Below the pieces are notes generated by a model, which was not told where the DNA came from, made no database searches, and was given only the letters and a program-made list of their open reading frames with translations. Both the position numbers and the translations under genes were made by a program. A stretch of 64,000 nucleotides of DNA from Acidobacteriota bacterium (GTDB lineage Bacteria > Acidobacteriota > Terriglobia > Bryobacterales > Bryobacteraceae), in NCBI GenBank assembly GCA_026393985.1, contig JAPKZB010000096.1:42721-106720 (forward strand). Reading direction: 5' to 3'. Positions 16,858-26,201 of this stretch are shown here, piece after piece. The first letter of the stretch is position 1. Every line of letters begins with the position of its first letter.

Positions 16858-16950
16858 GCCACTACTCCTTTGCCATTTCAATTGGGGATACCAAGTTTTT
16901 GGTTCTGAAGCGGCAAGTTGCTCCGGCTGGATCGATCCGGGGATCTCTCG

Positions 16951-16982
16951 AATTGGTCTGCGTAATGGTCGAATCACCAATT
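16951..16982. other. Inverted repeat in the AAA+/SDR intergenic stretch
   Basis: AATTGGT (16951-16957) and ACCAATT (16976-16982) form a perfect 7-bp inverted repeat with an 18-nt spacer inside the 183-nt gap between the SDR stop and the AAA+ start. It may be an operator for the AAA+ gene or a weak terminator of the SDR gene. The rest of the gap shows nothing clear. Confidence 0.25.
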
Positions 16983-17040
16983 ACCTCAGAAGACACTCCA
17001 GCAATTCAGGTGCCGAATCTGCCAAACACAACTCTGGAAA

Positions 17041-17757
17041 CTATTTCCCCGGTTTTGAGGGCCGAATCTCCACCCGGCTTACTAACGTCCGCACGGGCAT
17101 TCTTAATACCGCAAGAACCATATCGGCAACATCTTCCGGAGCAATCTTCCAATCTGCACCTTTTCCGCCGGTTCTTGGCGAAAAATCTGTGTCGACACTC
17201 CCCGGCATGATATACGTCACTCGGATATCTTCCTGCCGGTGATCCAGCATCATCGCCTCGCTCAACCCGTTTAATCCGAACTTGGATGCATTGTAGGCCG
17301 CCCCACCCGCAAATGGGTTTTTTCCGGCCAGACTCGACAGGTTCACAATGTAGCCGCCCCCGCCCGGCCGCATCCGCTCCAGTGCCTCCCGCGAGCAGTA
17401 AAAACTCCCGCTCAGGTTCACGTCAATCGTCCGCCGCCACTCCTCCACGCTCAACTCAGCGGTCGGCTTGAAGATGCCGATCCCGGCGTTGTTCACCAAA
17501 ATATCCAGACCTCCCAATTTGGCATCGGCAAACCGGAACAATTCCCTCACCTGTTCCGGAATGGAAACGTCGCAGGAGGTGGCGTAGGCCTGCCGAAAGC
17601 CCCGGGCGCGCAGCTCCTCCTCGGCCCAGTCCGCCTCGGTCCTCCCGCAGAAAACCACCCGGGCCCCGGCCGCAAGCAATTGTTCTACGATCGCCCGGCC
17701 AATGCCGCGCGTTCCCCCGGTCACCAGGGCTCTTTTCCCTTCCAATAAAGACGTCAT
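17041..17757 (-). CDS. Short-chain dehydrogenase/reductase
   Basis: A 238-residue classical SDR. The cofactor loop is TGGTRGIG at 13-20, the structural motif NNAG at 89-92, and the catalytic set S141/S142, Y155 and K159 (YNASK). The basic residues after the second strand (CGRTEADW) suggest NADP(H) rather than NAD. SDRs oxidise or reduce alcohols and ketones; 3-oxoacyl-ACP reductase or a sugar/polyol dehydrogenase are both possible. It is divergent from the haem operon across only 32 nt, and the two promoters must overlap there (TATATC on this strand, 10 nt before the start). No operon partner gives a substrate. Confidence 0.85.
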   Translation of the reverse strand: MTSLLEGKRALVTGGTRGIGRAIVEQLLAAGARVVFCGRTEADWAEEELRARGFRQAYATSCDVSIPEQVRELFRFADAKLGGLDILVNNAGIGIFKPTAELSVEEWRRTIDVNLSGSFYCSREALERMRPGGGGYIVNLSSLAGKNPFAGGAAYNASKFGLNGLSEAMMLDHRQEDIRVTYIMPGSVDTDFSPRTGGKGADWKIAPEDVADMVLAVLRMPVRTLVSRVEIRPSKPGK

Positions 17758-17769
17758 AGGGTTACTCGA

Positions 17770-17775
17770 TATACT
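17770..17775 (+). promoter_or_regulatory. Putative -10 box of the hemX-hemA-hemC-cobA/hemD operon
   Basis: TATACT lies 14 nt before the ATG at 17790, in the 32-nt gap to the divergent SDR gene. The predicted leader is about 8 nt. The opposite strand carries TATATC over the same bases, so the promoters overlap and may exclude one another. No clear -35 box is seen. Confidence 0.45.
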
Positions 17776-17789
17776 GAAATCACGGACAG

Positions 17790-18608
17790 ATGCAAGACAT
17801 CAGCATACTCTGGCTGCGGGTGGCGACGGTGCTCTACGCCGTGGGCCTCGTGCACGTCCTGTTCTTCGTCTGGCGCCGTTCGAGCCAACTGTTCCCCGTC
17901 GCCCTCCCAGCCTTCGCCTCCGGAACCCTGCTGCATGCCGTCTCGATCATTGAACAATCGATGCAAAGCGGGCATCTTGCGCTACAGACCTTTCATCAAA
18001 CCATCAGCGCCTGCGCGCTCCTGATCGCCGTGGCCTTTCTGATTGTGTACAAACTGTACGACTTTTCGAGTCTCGCCGTCTTCATCTTCCCCATCACCTT
18101 CCTGCTGGCGATGATTGGGGCGACCGCCGTACCCGTCCAGCCCTGGACGGCGTCCACCCTGCGTGACGCCTGGCTGCTCGCCCACGTGCTCCTCGTGCTG
18201 GCCGGCTACGTCTCCATGCTGCTGATGGCCGGCAGTTCCGTCTTCTACCTGTTGCAGGAGCGCCACCTGAAAGCCAAATCGGCGGGCAGCCTCTTTGACC
18301 GCCTCCCGCCCCTGGGCACGCTCGATTCGCTCAGCTCCCGTTCGATGGCCATCGGTTTTGTCTGCATCACCGCCGGCGTCATCATGGGCTGCCTGTGGGC
18401 CTATGTCGAATCCGGCACCCGCTGGATCAGCGAAGGCAAGGTCCACATCGCGCTCTTCACCTGGATTTTTTATCTGGTCGTGGTCTACCTGCGTTCGAGC
18501 GCCGGATGGCGCGGCCGCCGCGCCGCGTTCCTCTCCATCTATATGCTGCTGTTCAGCGCCCTGACCTGGCTCTCCCACGGCGACCTGCGCGGTCTCCTCG
18601 CCCGATGA
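17790..18608 (+). CDS. hemX: CcsA/HemX-type cytochrome c assembly membrane protein
   Basis: A 272-residue protein with about eight hydrophobic segments (for example VATVLYAVGLVHVLFFVW and SLAVFIFPITFLLAMIGA). A tail resembling the CcsA/CcmC family, GCLWAYVESGTRWISEGK, occupies the place where haem-handling homologues have a tryptophan-rich WGxxWxWD motif, which is not conserved here. Its position directly ahead of hemA, with an ATGA overlap, is the classic hemX arrangement. HemX is thought to influence glutamyl-tRNA reductase levels or haem export. The alternative is a true CcsA subunit of cytochrome c maturation, but no CcsB/ResB partner is in the window. Confidence 0.75.
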   Translation: MQDISILWLRVATVLYAVGLVHVLFFVWRRSSQLFPVALPAFASGTLLHAVSIIEQSMQSGHLALQTFHQTISACALLIAVAFLIVYKLYDFSSLAVFIFPITFLLAMIGATAVPVQPWTASTLRDAWLLAHVLLVLAGYVSMLLMAGSSVFYLLQERHLKAKSAGSLFDRLPPLGTLDSLSSRSMAIGFVCITAGVIMGCLWAYVESGTRWISEGKVHIALFTWIFYLVVVYLRSSAGWRGRRAAFLSIYMLLFSALTWLSHGDLRGLLAR

Positions 18609-19876
18609 AGCTCCACGTCACAGGGATCAACCACCGGACGGCCCCCGTCGAGGTACGGGAGCGCGTCGCGTTCCCCGAGGCGGCCCTCCCGGATGCTCTG
18701 CGCGAACTCCGCGAGAGCGCCGGCTTTCACGAAGGTCTGATCCTTTCCACCTGCAATCGCGTCGAAATCGCCGTCGCCACCGATGATCAGGTGGACGCCC
18801 AGCGGTCGCTCGAAGAGTTCCTCGGCCGGGCGCGGCGGGTGGAAAGCAAGAAGCTCCGCGCCCACCTGTACGCCTACGACGACCGCGACGCCATCCGCCA
18901 TCTGTTCCGCGTCGCCTCCTCGCTCGATTCCATGGTCCTCGGCGAACCGCAGATCCTCGGCCAACTCAAGCAGGCCTACGCCGTCGCCAAAAGCTCAGGT
19001 TCGGTGGGCACCTATCTCGATACCGTCCTCACCCGCGCCTTCTCGGTCGCCAAACGCGTCCGCACCGAGACCATGATCGGCCAGAACGCCGTCTCGGTCA
19101 GCTTTGCCGCTGTCGAACTGGCCCGCGAGATCTTCGGCAATCTGAAGGACTGCCGCGTGCTGCTGGTCGGCGCCGGCAAGATGAGCGAACTCGCCGCCCG
19201 CCACCTCCACCGCAGCGGTGTCAGCCGCATCCTGGTCACCAACCGCACCCGCTCCCGCGCCGAAGAGATGGCCGCGATCTTCAACGGTACCATCATCGAC
19301 TACGACGCTTTTCACCAAACCCTCCCGGAAGTCGATATCGTCATCGCCTCGAGCGGCGCCCCGCACTATATCCTCAACCGCGACCAGACGCAGCGCGCCA
19401 TGGGCCTCCGCCGCGGCCGACCCATGTTTCTCATCGATATCGCCGTCCCGCGCAACATTGAACCGTCGATCAATCAGCTCGAAAACGTCTTCCTTTACGA
19501 CATCGACGACCTCGGCAAGGTGGTCGACCAGAACCGCAAGGAGCGCGAATCGGAGGCCGCCACCGGCGAAGCCATCATCGCCGAAGAGGTGGAAAAGCTC
19601 GTCGCCCGGCTCAAAACCCGCGCCGCCACGCCCATCATCGTCGAACTGCAGGAGCACCTCGATCACCTCCGCCGCGCCGAACTGCAGCGCATGCGCGCCA
19701 AGCTGGGCGCCCTCACCCCGCAGCAGGAAGAGGCGCTTGAAGCCCTCACCAAAGGGCTCATGAACAAGGTGGCCCATGGCGCCATCTCCGAACTGCGCAA
19801 ATCCGCCACGCAGGAAGATGGCTGGCAGACCGTCAGCCTCGTGCGCCGCCTCTTCCGTCTAGAAACCGATGAATAA
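18605..19876 (+). CDS. hemA: Glutamyl-tRNA reductase
   Basis: A 423-residue enzyme from the ATG at 18605, which overlaps the hemX stop (ATGA). The catalytic cysteine is C50 in LILSTCNRVE. Other family features are GINHRTAPVEVRER, SLDSMVLGEPQILGQLK, the NADPH-binding VLLVGAGKMSELAARHL and a C-terminal helical dimerisation domain with LTKGLMNKVAHGAISELR. It reduces the glutamate of glutamyl-tRNA to glutamate-1-semialdehyde, the first committed step of the C5 tetrapyrrole pathway. hemL and hemB are not in the window. hemC follows with an 8-nt overlap. Confidence 0.96.
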   Translation: MKLHVTGINHRTAPVEVRERVAFPEAALPDALRELRESAGFHEGLILSTCNRVEIAVATDDQVDAQRSLEEFLGRARRVESKKLRAHLYAYDDRDAIRHLFRVASSLDSMVLGEPQILGQLKQAYAVAKSSGSVGTYLDTVLTRAFSVAKRVRTETMIGQNAVSVSFAAVELAREIFGNLKDCRVLLVGAGKMSELAARHLHRSGVSRILVTNRTRSRAEEMAAIFNGTIIDYDAFHQTLPEVDIVIASSGAPHYILNRDQTQRAMGLRRGRPMFLIDIAVPRNIEPSINQLENVFLYDIDDLGKVVDQNRKERESEAATGEAIIAEEVEKLVARLKTRAATPIIVELQEHLDHLRRAELQRMRAKLGALTPQQEEALEALTKGLMNKVAHGAISELRKSATQEDGWQTVSLVRRLFRLETDE

Positions 19877-20771
19877 CCCGCTCATTATCGGGAGCCGCGG
19901 CTCCCAACTGGCGCTGTGGCAGTCGAACTGGGTCAAGGCTCAGCTCGAACAGCGCGGCTACTCCGTCTCGATCGAAATCATCCAGACTACCGGCGACCGC
20001 ATCACCGACGTGTCTCTTGCAAAGATCGGCTCGAAAGGCCTCTTCACCAAAGAGATTGAAGAGGCGCTCCTCGCCGGTCGCGTCCATCTCGCCGTCCACT
20101 CCTGCAAAGACATGCCGACCGAACTGCCCGCCGGCCTCGTCCTTGCGGCGATCCCTGTGCGCGAAGACCCGCGCGATGTCGTCGTCGGCCTCCCGCTTGG
20201 CGACCTGCCCGCCGGTGCCAAGGTCGGCACCAGCTCGCTCCGCCGCGCCGCCCAGTTGCAGGCGCTCCGGCCGGACCTCGCCATCGAAAACATTCGCGGC
20301 AACGTCGATACCCGCCTTCGCAAACAGCAGGAGGGCCAGTACGACGCCATCATCCTCGCCGCCGCCGGCCTCCATCGGCTCGGGTTGGGCGCCCACGTCG
20401 CCGAGTACCTCGCCCCGGAGCAGATGATGCCCGCCGTGGCCCAGGGCGCGCTCGCCATCGAAACCCTCGCCGCGGGCTCCGGCTTTGACGCCGCCGCGCT
20501 GCTCGACGACGCCGCCACCCGCTCCTGCGTCACCGCCGAACGCGCCGCCCTGCGCGCCCTCGGCGGCGGCTGCCAGGTGCCGCTCGGCGCCCATGCCACC
20601 CTCAGCGCCGGCACGGTAACCGTCCACGGCGTCTGCGTCTCGCCCGATGGCCGTCTGGTCATCCGCGCCGAAGCCTCCGGCGACGATGCCGAAGCGGTCG
20701 GCGCCATCCTCGGCCAGCGGCTGCTCGACGGCGGCGCCCGCGCCATTCTCGAGCAGGTGTATCACCCATGA
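19869..20771 (+). CDS. hemC: Porphobilinogen deaminase (hydroxymethylbilane synthase)
   Basis: A 300-residue enzyme starting MNNPLIIGSRGSQLALWQSNWVK. The catalytic aspartate is D81 in HSCKDMPTELP, the phosphate-binding arginines lie in GTSSLRRAAQL, and C235 in LGGGCQVPLGA carries the dipyrromethane cofactor. It polymerises four porphobilinogens into hydroxymethylbilane. The gene overlaps hemA at its start and cobA/hemD at its end (ATGA), so the three products are translationally coupled. Confidence 0.96.
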   Translation: MNNPLIIGSRGSQLALWQSNWVKAQLEQRGYSVSIEIIQTTGDRITDVSLAKIGSKGLFTKEIEEALLAGRVHLAVHSCKDMPTELPAGLVLAAIPVREDPRDVVVGLPLGDLPAGAKVGTSSLRRAAQLQALRPDLAIENIRGNVDTRLRKQQEGQYDAIILAAAGLHRLGLGAHVAEYLAPEQMMPAVAQGALAIETLAAGSGFDAAALLDDAATRSCVTAERAALRALGGGCQVPLGAHATLSAGTVTVHGVCVSPDGRLVIRAEASGDDAEAVGAILGQRLLDGGARAILEQVYHP

Positions 20772-22216
20772 AGGTCTATCTCGTCGGCGCGGGGCCGGGT
20801 GATCCCGGCCTGCTGACGGTCAAAGGCCGCGAACTCCTCGCCCGCGCCGATGTCATTCTGCACGACCACCTCGCCAGCGACGCCGTGCTCGATTACGCCT
20901 CCCCCGCCGCCGAACGCATCTACGTCGGCAAAAAGAAGGCCGACCATGCCATGCCGCAGTCCGAGATCGCCCGGCTCATGATCGGCCACGCCCGCGCCGG
21001 CCATCTCGTCGTCCGGCTCAAGGGCGGCGACCCGCTCATCTTCGGCCGGGGCGGGGAAGAGATGGAGGCGCTCGTCGAAGCCGGTATCCCCTACGAAATC
21101 GTCCCCGGCGTCACCGCCGCCCTCGGCATCGCCGCCTACTCCGGCGTGCCGCTCACCCATCGCGACCACACCAGCGCCGTCACCTTCGTCACCGGCCATC
21201 AGCCCGATCAGATCGACTGGTCCCGCATCGGCCACGCCGAAACGCTGGTCATCTATATGGGGCTTACCGCCATCGGCGACATCTCCGCCCGGCTCATCGC
21301 CGCCGGCCGAAACCCCGCCACCCCCGCCATGGCCGTCCGCTGGGGCACCCGGCCCAACCAGCAGACCATTGTCGCCACTCTCGCTGACCTCCCCGCGCAG
21401 GTCGCCGCCGCCCAGATGCGCCCGCCGGCCTCGGTCGTCATCGGCGAAGTCGTCGCCCTCCGCGAAAAACTGAACTGGTTCGAAAAACTTCCCCTCTTCG
21501 GTCAGCGCATCGTCACCACCCGGGCCGGCATGGCCGATCCCCTGCGCGCGCTCGGCGCCGAGGTCTTCGAGTTACCCGCCATCGAAATCCGGCCGCCCCG
21601 CGATCCCGCCCCTCTCGCCGCCGCCATCGCGCAGTTGGCCAGCTACGACTGGCTGATCTTTACGAGCGCCAACGGCGTCCGTGGCTTGCTCGCCGCGCTT
21701 GATGCAAGCCCGGTTGATCTCCGTCAGCTCCGCGCCCGCCTCTGCGCCATCGGCCCGGCCACCGCCGCCGCTCTCACGGCGCTGCATCTCAAAGTCGACG
21801 TCATCCCGCAAGAGTACGTGGCCGAGAGCCTCGTGGCCGCCCTCGAAAAGTATGATCTCGCCGGCCAGCGCATCCTCCTCCCCCGCGCCGCCGTCGCCCG
21901 CGATGTCGCGCCGGAAGCCCTGCGCGCGCGCGGGGCGCAGGTAGACGTGGTGGAAGCCTACTTTACGGCGGTTCCGGCTACCGATCTGTCCGCCGTCGCC
22001 GCCGCCGATTGGGTCACTTTTACCAGTTCGAGCACCGTCAAGAACTTTCTCGCCCTCGGCGGCGGACGCCTCCTCGACGCCGGCGCCCGCATCGCCTCCA
22101 TCGGCCCGGTGACCAGCTCGACCGTCCGCCAGCACGGCTACCAAGTCGCGGTCGAAGCCCGCGAGTTCACCATTCCCGGGCTGGTGGCCGCGTTGGCGGG
22201 CACCGCTTTGCGGTAG
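20768..22216 (+). CDS. cobA-hemD: Uroporphyrinogen-III C-methyltransferase / uroporphyrinogen-III synthase fusion
   Basis: A 482-residue two-domain protein. Residues 1 to about 240 are SUMT (CobA): VYLVGAGPGDPGLLTVKG, VVRLKGGDPLIFGRGGEE and EIVPGVTAALGIAAYSGVPLTHR, the S-adenosylmethionine-binding signatures. Residues about 250-482 are a HemD-type synthase: IVTTRAGMADPLRALGAEVFELP and WVTFTSSSTVKNF. HemD closes hydroxymethylbilane to uroporphyrinogen III; CobA methylates it twice to precorrin-2, the branch to siroheme and cobalamin. Fusion of the two lets one protein make the branch-point intermediate and divert it. The siroheme-dependent reductase at 13.4 kb is a likely consumer. Confidence 0.93.
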   Translation: MKVYLVGAGPGDPGLLTVKGRELLARADVILHDHLASDAVLDYASPAAERIYVGKKKADHAMPQSEIARLMIGHARAGHLVVRLKGGDPLIFGRGGEEMEALVEAGIPYEIVPGVTAALGIAAYSGVPLTHRDHTSAVTFVTGHQPDQIDWSRIGHAETLVIYMGLTAIGDISARLIAAGRNPATPAMAVRWGTRPNQQTIVATLADLPAQVAAAQMRPPASVVIGEVVALREKLNWFEKLPLFGQRIVTTRAGMADPLRALGAEVFELPAIEIRPPRDPAPLAAAIAQLASYDWLIFTSANGVRGLLAALDASPVDLRQLRARLCAIGPATAAALTALHLKVDVIPQEYVAESLVAALEKYDLAGQRILLPRAAVARDVAPEALRARGAQVDVVEAYFTAVPATDLSAVAAADWVTFTSSSTVKNFLALGGGRLLDAGARIASIGPVTSSTVRQHGYQVAVEAREFTIPGLVAALAGTALR

Positions 22217-22226
22217 CGTGGTAACG

Positions 22227-22877
22227 ATGTCCTCCGCCCATATTGAAATGACCGCCGCTCTCAGCGGCTACCTTCGTGAAGTCTCGCTCCGCGATCACCC
22301 CCTCCTCGCCCGCCTCCGCGCCGCCACCGCCTCCCACCCCCGCGCCGTCATGCAGATCACCCCGGAGCAGGGCCAGTTCATGCAACTCCTCCTCCGCCTC
22401 ACCGGAGCCCGCCGCACCATCGAAATCGGCGTTTTCACCGGCTACAGCGCTCTCATCACCGCCCTCGCCCTCCCCGCCGACGGCCAGGTCGTCGCCTGCG
22501 ACATCAGCGACGCATGGACCTCCCTCGGCCGCCCCTACTGGCAGGAGGCCGGCATCGCCCACAAGATCGACCTCCGCCTCGCCCCCGCCCTCGAAACCCT
22601 CAACACCCTCACCGGACCCTTCGACTTCGCCTTCATCGACGCCGACAAAGTGAACTACGACGCCTACTACGAACGCTGCCTCCAACTCGTTCGCCCCGGC
22701 GGCCTCATCCTCATCGACAACACCCTCTGGCACGGCGACGTCATCAACCCCGCCAAACAGGACGCCGACACCCTCGCCATCCGCGCCCTCAACAAAAAAC
22801 TCCAGGCCGACCCCCGCATCGACCTCTCGCTCCTGCCCCTCGGCGACGGCCTTACCGTCTGCCGAATATGTCCTTAA
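22227..22877 (+). CDS. Class I SAM O-methyltransferase (caffeoyl-CoA O-methyltransferase family)
   Basis: A 216-residue protein from the ATG at 22227; a GTG three codons earlier (22218) is also possible, and neither has a clear ribosome-binding site. Family signatures are [41 protein letters not shown] (SAM motif I), [18 protein letters not shown] (metal-binding Asp region) and [18 protein letters not shown]. These enzymes are Mg2+-dependent and methylate catechol-type hydroxyls on small aromatics. It lies 10 nt behind cobA/hemD, so it may be the last gene of the tetrapyrrole transcript, although the substrate need not be a tetrapyrrole. Its 3' end overlaps the convergent DUF4197 gene by 26 nt. 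Confidence 0.85.
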   Translation: MSSAHIEMTAALSGYLREVSLRDHPLLARLRAATASHPRAVMQITPEQGQFMQLLLRLTGARRTIEIGVFTGYSALITALALPADGQVVACDISDAWTSLGRPYWQEAGIAHKIDLRLAPALETLNTLTGPFDFAFIDADKVNYDAYYERCLQLVRPGGLILIDNTLWHGDVINPAKQDADTLAIRALNKKLQADPRIDLSLLPLGDGLTVCRICP

Positions 22878-23514
22878 GCACCGACGTCACCCGCGCCGCC
22901 GGGTTCTTCCGGATCTGCTTTTCTTCCTGCGCCACCATGTAGAACAGGCCATCGAGCGCCTTGCCCACCACGTACTCCTCGATGTTCATCACCTCGAGCT
23001 TGCCGGCAAATGGAATCTTCTGAAACCGGCCCACCAGTTCGTTGTACTGTCGCGTGGCGCCCACTTGCCCCATCGCCTCGCCCACCGGCGGTCGAAAAGC
23101 CACCGCCAGCGGATCGTAAGTTTTCTTGCGGAAGAAGTCGGTTATCGCCGTCTCGCCGCCCGTCAGCAGGCCGCGGGCGTCGTCGAAGTTGATCGTCTTG
23201 ATGGCATTCCCGAAGATCGGCTTGGCCAGCGGCGCGGCCTGCTCGGCGGCGCGGTTCATCGACAGGACAAACTCGTCGATCTTCGCCCCCATGCCGATCA
23301 TCTGCAGGCCCCGCACAAGCGGCTGCAGCTTCGGCGGCATTAAGATCTTAATGGCTTCGTTTCGAAAAAAGCCATCCACGCGGCCCGTGAGATTGATGGC
23401 GTTGTTCAACCCCACCGTCAGCACCTCCTTCAATCCCAGCGTGGTCTTGTCGGTCTGCGCCGGAAGCGTTCCGGCGGCCAGCGTCCAAAGCAGCGAGCGG
23501 CGTCCGATCACCAT
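22852..23514 (-). CDS. DUF4197 secreted protein
   Basis: A 220-residue protein with an N-terminal leader ([20 protein letters not shown]). The mature part matches DUF4197: [39 protein letters not shown] and later [19 protein letters not shown]. The family is predicted periplasmic or lipoprotein-like, mostly helical, and has no known activity. Its ATG lies inside the last codons of the upstream TraB-like gene (7-nt overlap), so it is translated from the same transcript as that gene and the MoxR ATPase. That coupling to two cytosolic-looking proteins is unusual and is discussed in the findings. Confidence 0.8.
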   Translation of the reverse strand: MVIGRRSLLWTLAAGTLPAQTDKTTLGLKEVLTVGLNNAINLTGRVDGFFRNEAIKILMPPKLQPLVRGLQMIGMGAKIDEFVLSMNRAAEQAAPLAKPIFGNAIKTINFDDARGLLTGGETAITDFFRKKTYDPLAVAFRPPVGEAMGQVGATRQYNELVGRFQKIPFAGKLEVMNIEEYVVGKALDGLFYMVAQEEKQIRKNPAARVTSVLKDIFGRR

Positions 23515-25340
23515 ATGTAGTCCTTGGCCTCCTTTCGGCGTGCATAACTGTCAAGAATATGTACGACGCGTAATCGTTTCACCTTGTCGCTCGACAGGGC
23601 GCCAATCGGGATGTAAATAATCGAACGGTTCAGCCGGGCGGCGATCGACCGGAAGACGCTGCGCGGCGGCTTGGCGGCGACGTAGACCACGTGCCGCTCC
23701 ACCGAGTAGTCGAGCGCCGCCAGCAGCAGCGTCTCGGACTTCGATTCGGCAAACGCGTAGTCCGGGTCGCTCCAGACGTAGGACATCCGGCGCGCCGGCA
23801 GGGTCATCAGAAAGCCCCCATATTCGGCCCGGCCAATGCCCGGCCCCACCACGTGCGCCGCCGGGTTGGTGGCATAAAACGCCATGTCGGATTCGTTCTG
23901 GTGCTCGCCTTGCCAGGTGGCCAGGTAGCTGTAGCGGTCGTCGGGGTCTTCGTCGAAGATGACGCAGAGCGCCCCGGCGTCGCCCGCAATCCGGTTGGCC
24001 TCCCGGACGTAGATGCTGCCTTTGTGCCAGTTGCGCAGGGTCTCGCGCAGGTCGATGCCGTCGAGCAGCGAACTGGAAAACTCCTGCACCCGCATCCGGT
24101 CTTCACTCAGCAGGCTCCGGGCTTTTTCTTTTAAAAACCGGCCGTAGGTTTCAATCGCCAGGTCCTCGGGCGGATAGCTGCAGATCGATTCGCCGTCCAG
24201 CCGGTGCTTCCATTCGCCCGGCTCTTTCTCTTTCTTGCGCTGCTTCAACCCCCGCGGCATCAGCCGCTGCTTGGGGCGCGGCAGGCGCCGCCGCAACCGG
24301 ATCTTCTTCGTATTCAGCCACACGTTCTCGGCCTGTATGCGCATCGTCTCGATATCGGGCGCAATCTTCTGGGCCGGGTACTTGTTGGCCAACTCCCACA
24401 CCTCCCAGCCGTAGTTATCGTCGACAATCGACCGCGCCGCTACCGTCACATCAAACAGACCGGCCACGAGGTCGTGGTTCGTTCGCGCCAGGTTCCGCAT
24501 ATACTTGGCCAGCAGCCGCCGCTGCCAGTGCGCCACCGTATCGCCCGTGTTCTTGTGGTACTGCGCCTCGGCTTCGCGCAGCAGGTCGAAATTGGCCCGC
24601 TGCCGGTCAATCAAAATCTCCTCCTTGCCCGTAATCCGCCACAACTCGTACCGCTGTTGCAGGTATGGCATTTCGGTGGTGATCTCGGCCAGGCACTCCG
24701 GGTCGGGATTCACGAGGCGCACCCGCGACGCCTTCACGCGCCGGGCCGGCTCCTCCTGCGGAATCTGCATGGCATCGAGCAGCGGGTCGAGCAGGTTGAA
24801 CGACACCACGATCAGCGTCTCGGCCAGCGGGTCGGCGCCCTGCAGCCGCCACGCCATCCCCGAGCCGTGCGCCTCCAGCTCCTCATCCCGGGGCGGTGGC
24901 TGCAGCCGGTAGGCCTCGATGTACTTGTCCAGGCCAATCCGCCTTATCGCGTACGGGTCCGGATACTGCGCCGCCACGTGCGGCCGGTCCTGCAGCGCCG
25001 GCTCGATGAACAGCACCTCGGCGCCAATCTCCCGTGCCGTCCGCACCGCCTCCACAAAGGGGTCGCACGGCTCCACCGGCACATAGATAAACGAGTCCTC
25101 GCCCAGGTCGAAGGCGTCCGGCGTCGGATACATCAGCGCCGAGCACTGCGGCAGCCGGTCGATCGCCCGCAAATAAAACTCCTCGCAGGCGTGCGGCAGC
25201 TCCACGGCCACCACCTTCGGCTGCGTGGCCAGAATCGTTCGCCGCACCTCCACGGCAAACTCCATGCGCCCCGGCGCCACCGGAAAGTAGCGCCAGGCGC
25301 CCCGCCGCAGGCTGCCGGCTTCCTCAGCTGCGGGGAACAT
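23508..25340 (-). CDS. Large MoxR-associated protein with a TraB/ChaN-like N-terminus
   Basis: A 610-residue protein of unknown function. Residues about 18-150 ([51 protein letters not shown]) have the strand-helix plan and PxxVAVEL motif of TraB/PrgY or ChaN/DUF5682-like proteins, but the usual GTxH histidine is replaced. A middle helical part includes [20 protein letters not shown] strongly basic linker (about 345-380) precedes a C-terminal region containing [17 protein letters not shown] and [18 protein letters not shown], for which I recognise no domain. No signal peptide or membrane segment. The start overlaps the MoxR-like ATPase gene by 17 nt. The fold claim is motif-based inference. 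Confidence 0.55.
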   Translation of the reverse strand: MFPAAEEAGSLRRGAWRYFPVAPGRMEFAVEVRRTILATQPKVVAVELPHACEEFYLRAIDRLPQCSALMYPTPDAFDLGEDSFIYVPVEPCDPFVEAVRTAREIGAEVLFIEPALQDRPHVAAQYPDPYAIRRIGLDKYIEAYRLQPPPRDEELEAHGSGMAWRLQGADPLAETLIVVSFNLLDPLLDAMQIPQEEPARRVKASRVRLVNPDPECLAEITTEMPYLQQRYELWRITGKEEILIDRQRANFDLLREAEAQYHKNTGDTVAHWQRRLLAKYMRNLARTNHDLVAGLFDVTVAARSIVDDNYGWEVWELANKYPAQKIAPDIETMRIQAENVWLNTKKIRLRRRLPRPKQRLMPRGLKQRKKEKEPGEWKHRLDGESICSYPPEDLAIETYGRFLKEKARSLLSEDRMRVQEFSSSLLDGIDLRETLRNWHKGSIYVREANRIAGDAGALCVIFDEDPDDRYSYLATWQGEHQNESDMAFYATNPAAHVVGPGIGRAEYGGFLMTLPARRMSYVWSDPDYAFAESKSETLLLAALDYSVERHVVYVAAKPPRSVFRSIAARLNRSIIYIPIGALSSDKVKRLRVVHILDSYARRKEAKDYIW

Positions 25341-26151
25341 ACCGCAGGGCCTCTTCGCCTAGCGTTTCTGTTATCGCCGTTCGCATCGCATCGCCGGCCA
25401 TCGCGCCGTCCTTGGCCATGTGCCGCAGCTTGCTCGTGTACCGGGCAATGTTGATGCCGTCGCGCGCCGAGTACCGCTCATCGGCCGCGTGTGCGTGCTG
25501 CAGAAATTCGGTGACGTACTCGAGGATACTTTCCTCGGCAAACGGAAGGTTCTCCCGCAGAATCGCCAACTCCTCGTCGAAGTTCGGAAAGTCGATCAGG
25601 ATCTGCGGCTGCAGGCGCGAGTGAATGTACTCGGGCAGGTCGAAGGTTGAGCTGTCGTCGTTCATCGTCGAAACGATGCGGAACAGCGGATGGGCTTTAA
25701 TCTTGATGCCCGCAATCACCGACTCCACATAGCGACGGTTGTCGAGCAGCGGTGCGAGCGAGGCCCACGATTTTTCGCTCATCCGGTTGCCTTCGTCGAG
25801 AATGCAGATACCGCCCCGGATCATCGCGGTCACCAGGCCCGAGGCCACATACCGCAGCTGCCCCTCGCCTTCGATCACCGGCGTCACCAGCAGATCCTCC
25901 GGCCGCGTATCCGAGGTCGCCTGCATGATGTATACCTCGCGGCCCAACCGCTTGGCCGCCGCGTAAGCCAGCGTCGTCTTGCCCACCCCGGGCTTTCCCA
26001 CCAGACGCGGGTTCATCGGCAGGTCCCGGTCGTCAATCACCAGCCACGCGGCCAGCAGTTGACGCAACACGTCCTGTTGCCCCACCCATTCACCATGCAA
26101 TTCGTCCGGGTGCGCCAGGTGCAGGCGCACTCCTTCAATTTCAGCGACCAT
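25324..26151 (-). CDS. MoxR-type AAA+ ATPase
   Basis: A 275-residue ATPase. An N-terminal EWVGQQDVLRQLLAAWLVID precedes Walker A GKPGVGKTT at 52-60; Walker B ICILDE ends at 120, sensor 1 is STMNDD, and the arginine-rich lid follows. MoxR-family ATPases act as chaperones that insert metals or remodel partner proteins, normally with a von Willebrand A-domain partner encoded next door. No vWA gene is present here; the overlapping next gene encodes the TraB-like protein. GACAAT lies 6 nt before the ATG. This gene is the head of a three-gene overlapping operon. Confidence 0.85.
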   Translation of the reverse strand: MVAEIEGVRLHLAHPDELHGEWVGQQDVLRQLLAAWLVIDDRDLPMNPRLVGKPGVGKTTLAYAAAKRLGREVYIMQATSDTRPEDLLVTPVIEGEGQLRYVASGLVTAMIRGGICILDEGNRMSEKSWASLAPLLDNRRYVESVIAGIKIKAHPLFRIVSTMNDDSSTFDLPEYIHSRLQPQILIDFPNFDEELAILRENLPFAEESILEYVTEFLQHAHAADERYSARDGINIARYTSKLRHMAKDGAMAGDAMRTAITETLGEEALRYVPRS

Positions 26152-26157
26152 TCCGAT

Positions 26158-26163
26158 ATTGTC
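26158..26163 (-). promoter_or_regulatory. Putative -10 box of the MoxR operon
   Basis: GACAAT on the minus strand lies 6 nt before the ATG at 26151. The match to TATAAT is moderate (4 of 6) but the spacing is the same as at other leaderless candidates here. Confidence 0.3.
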
Positions 26164-26201
26164 GCAGTAAATGGAGCCCGTCGTGTCTTACACGGGGTGT
26201 C

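Noticed and set aside
16858..16980. Longer N-terminus of the AAA+ ATPase from an upstream GTG
   Set aside because: The extra 41 residues have no family match, while the ATG at 16857 has a well-spaced AAAGGAG.
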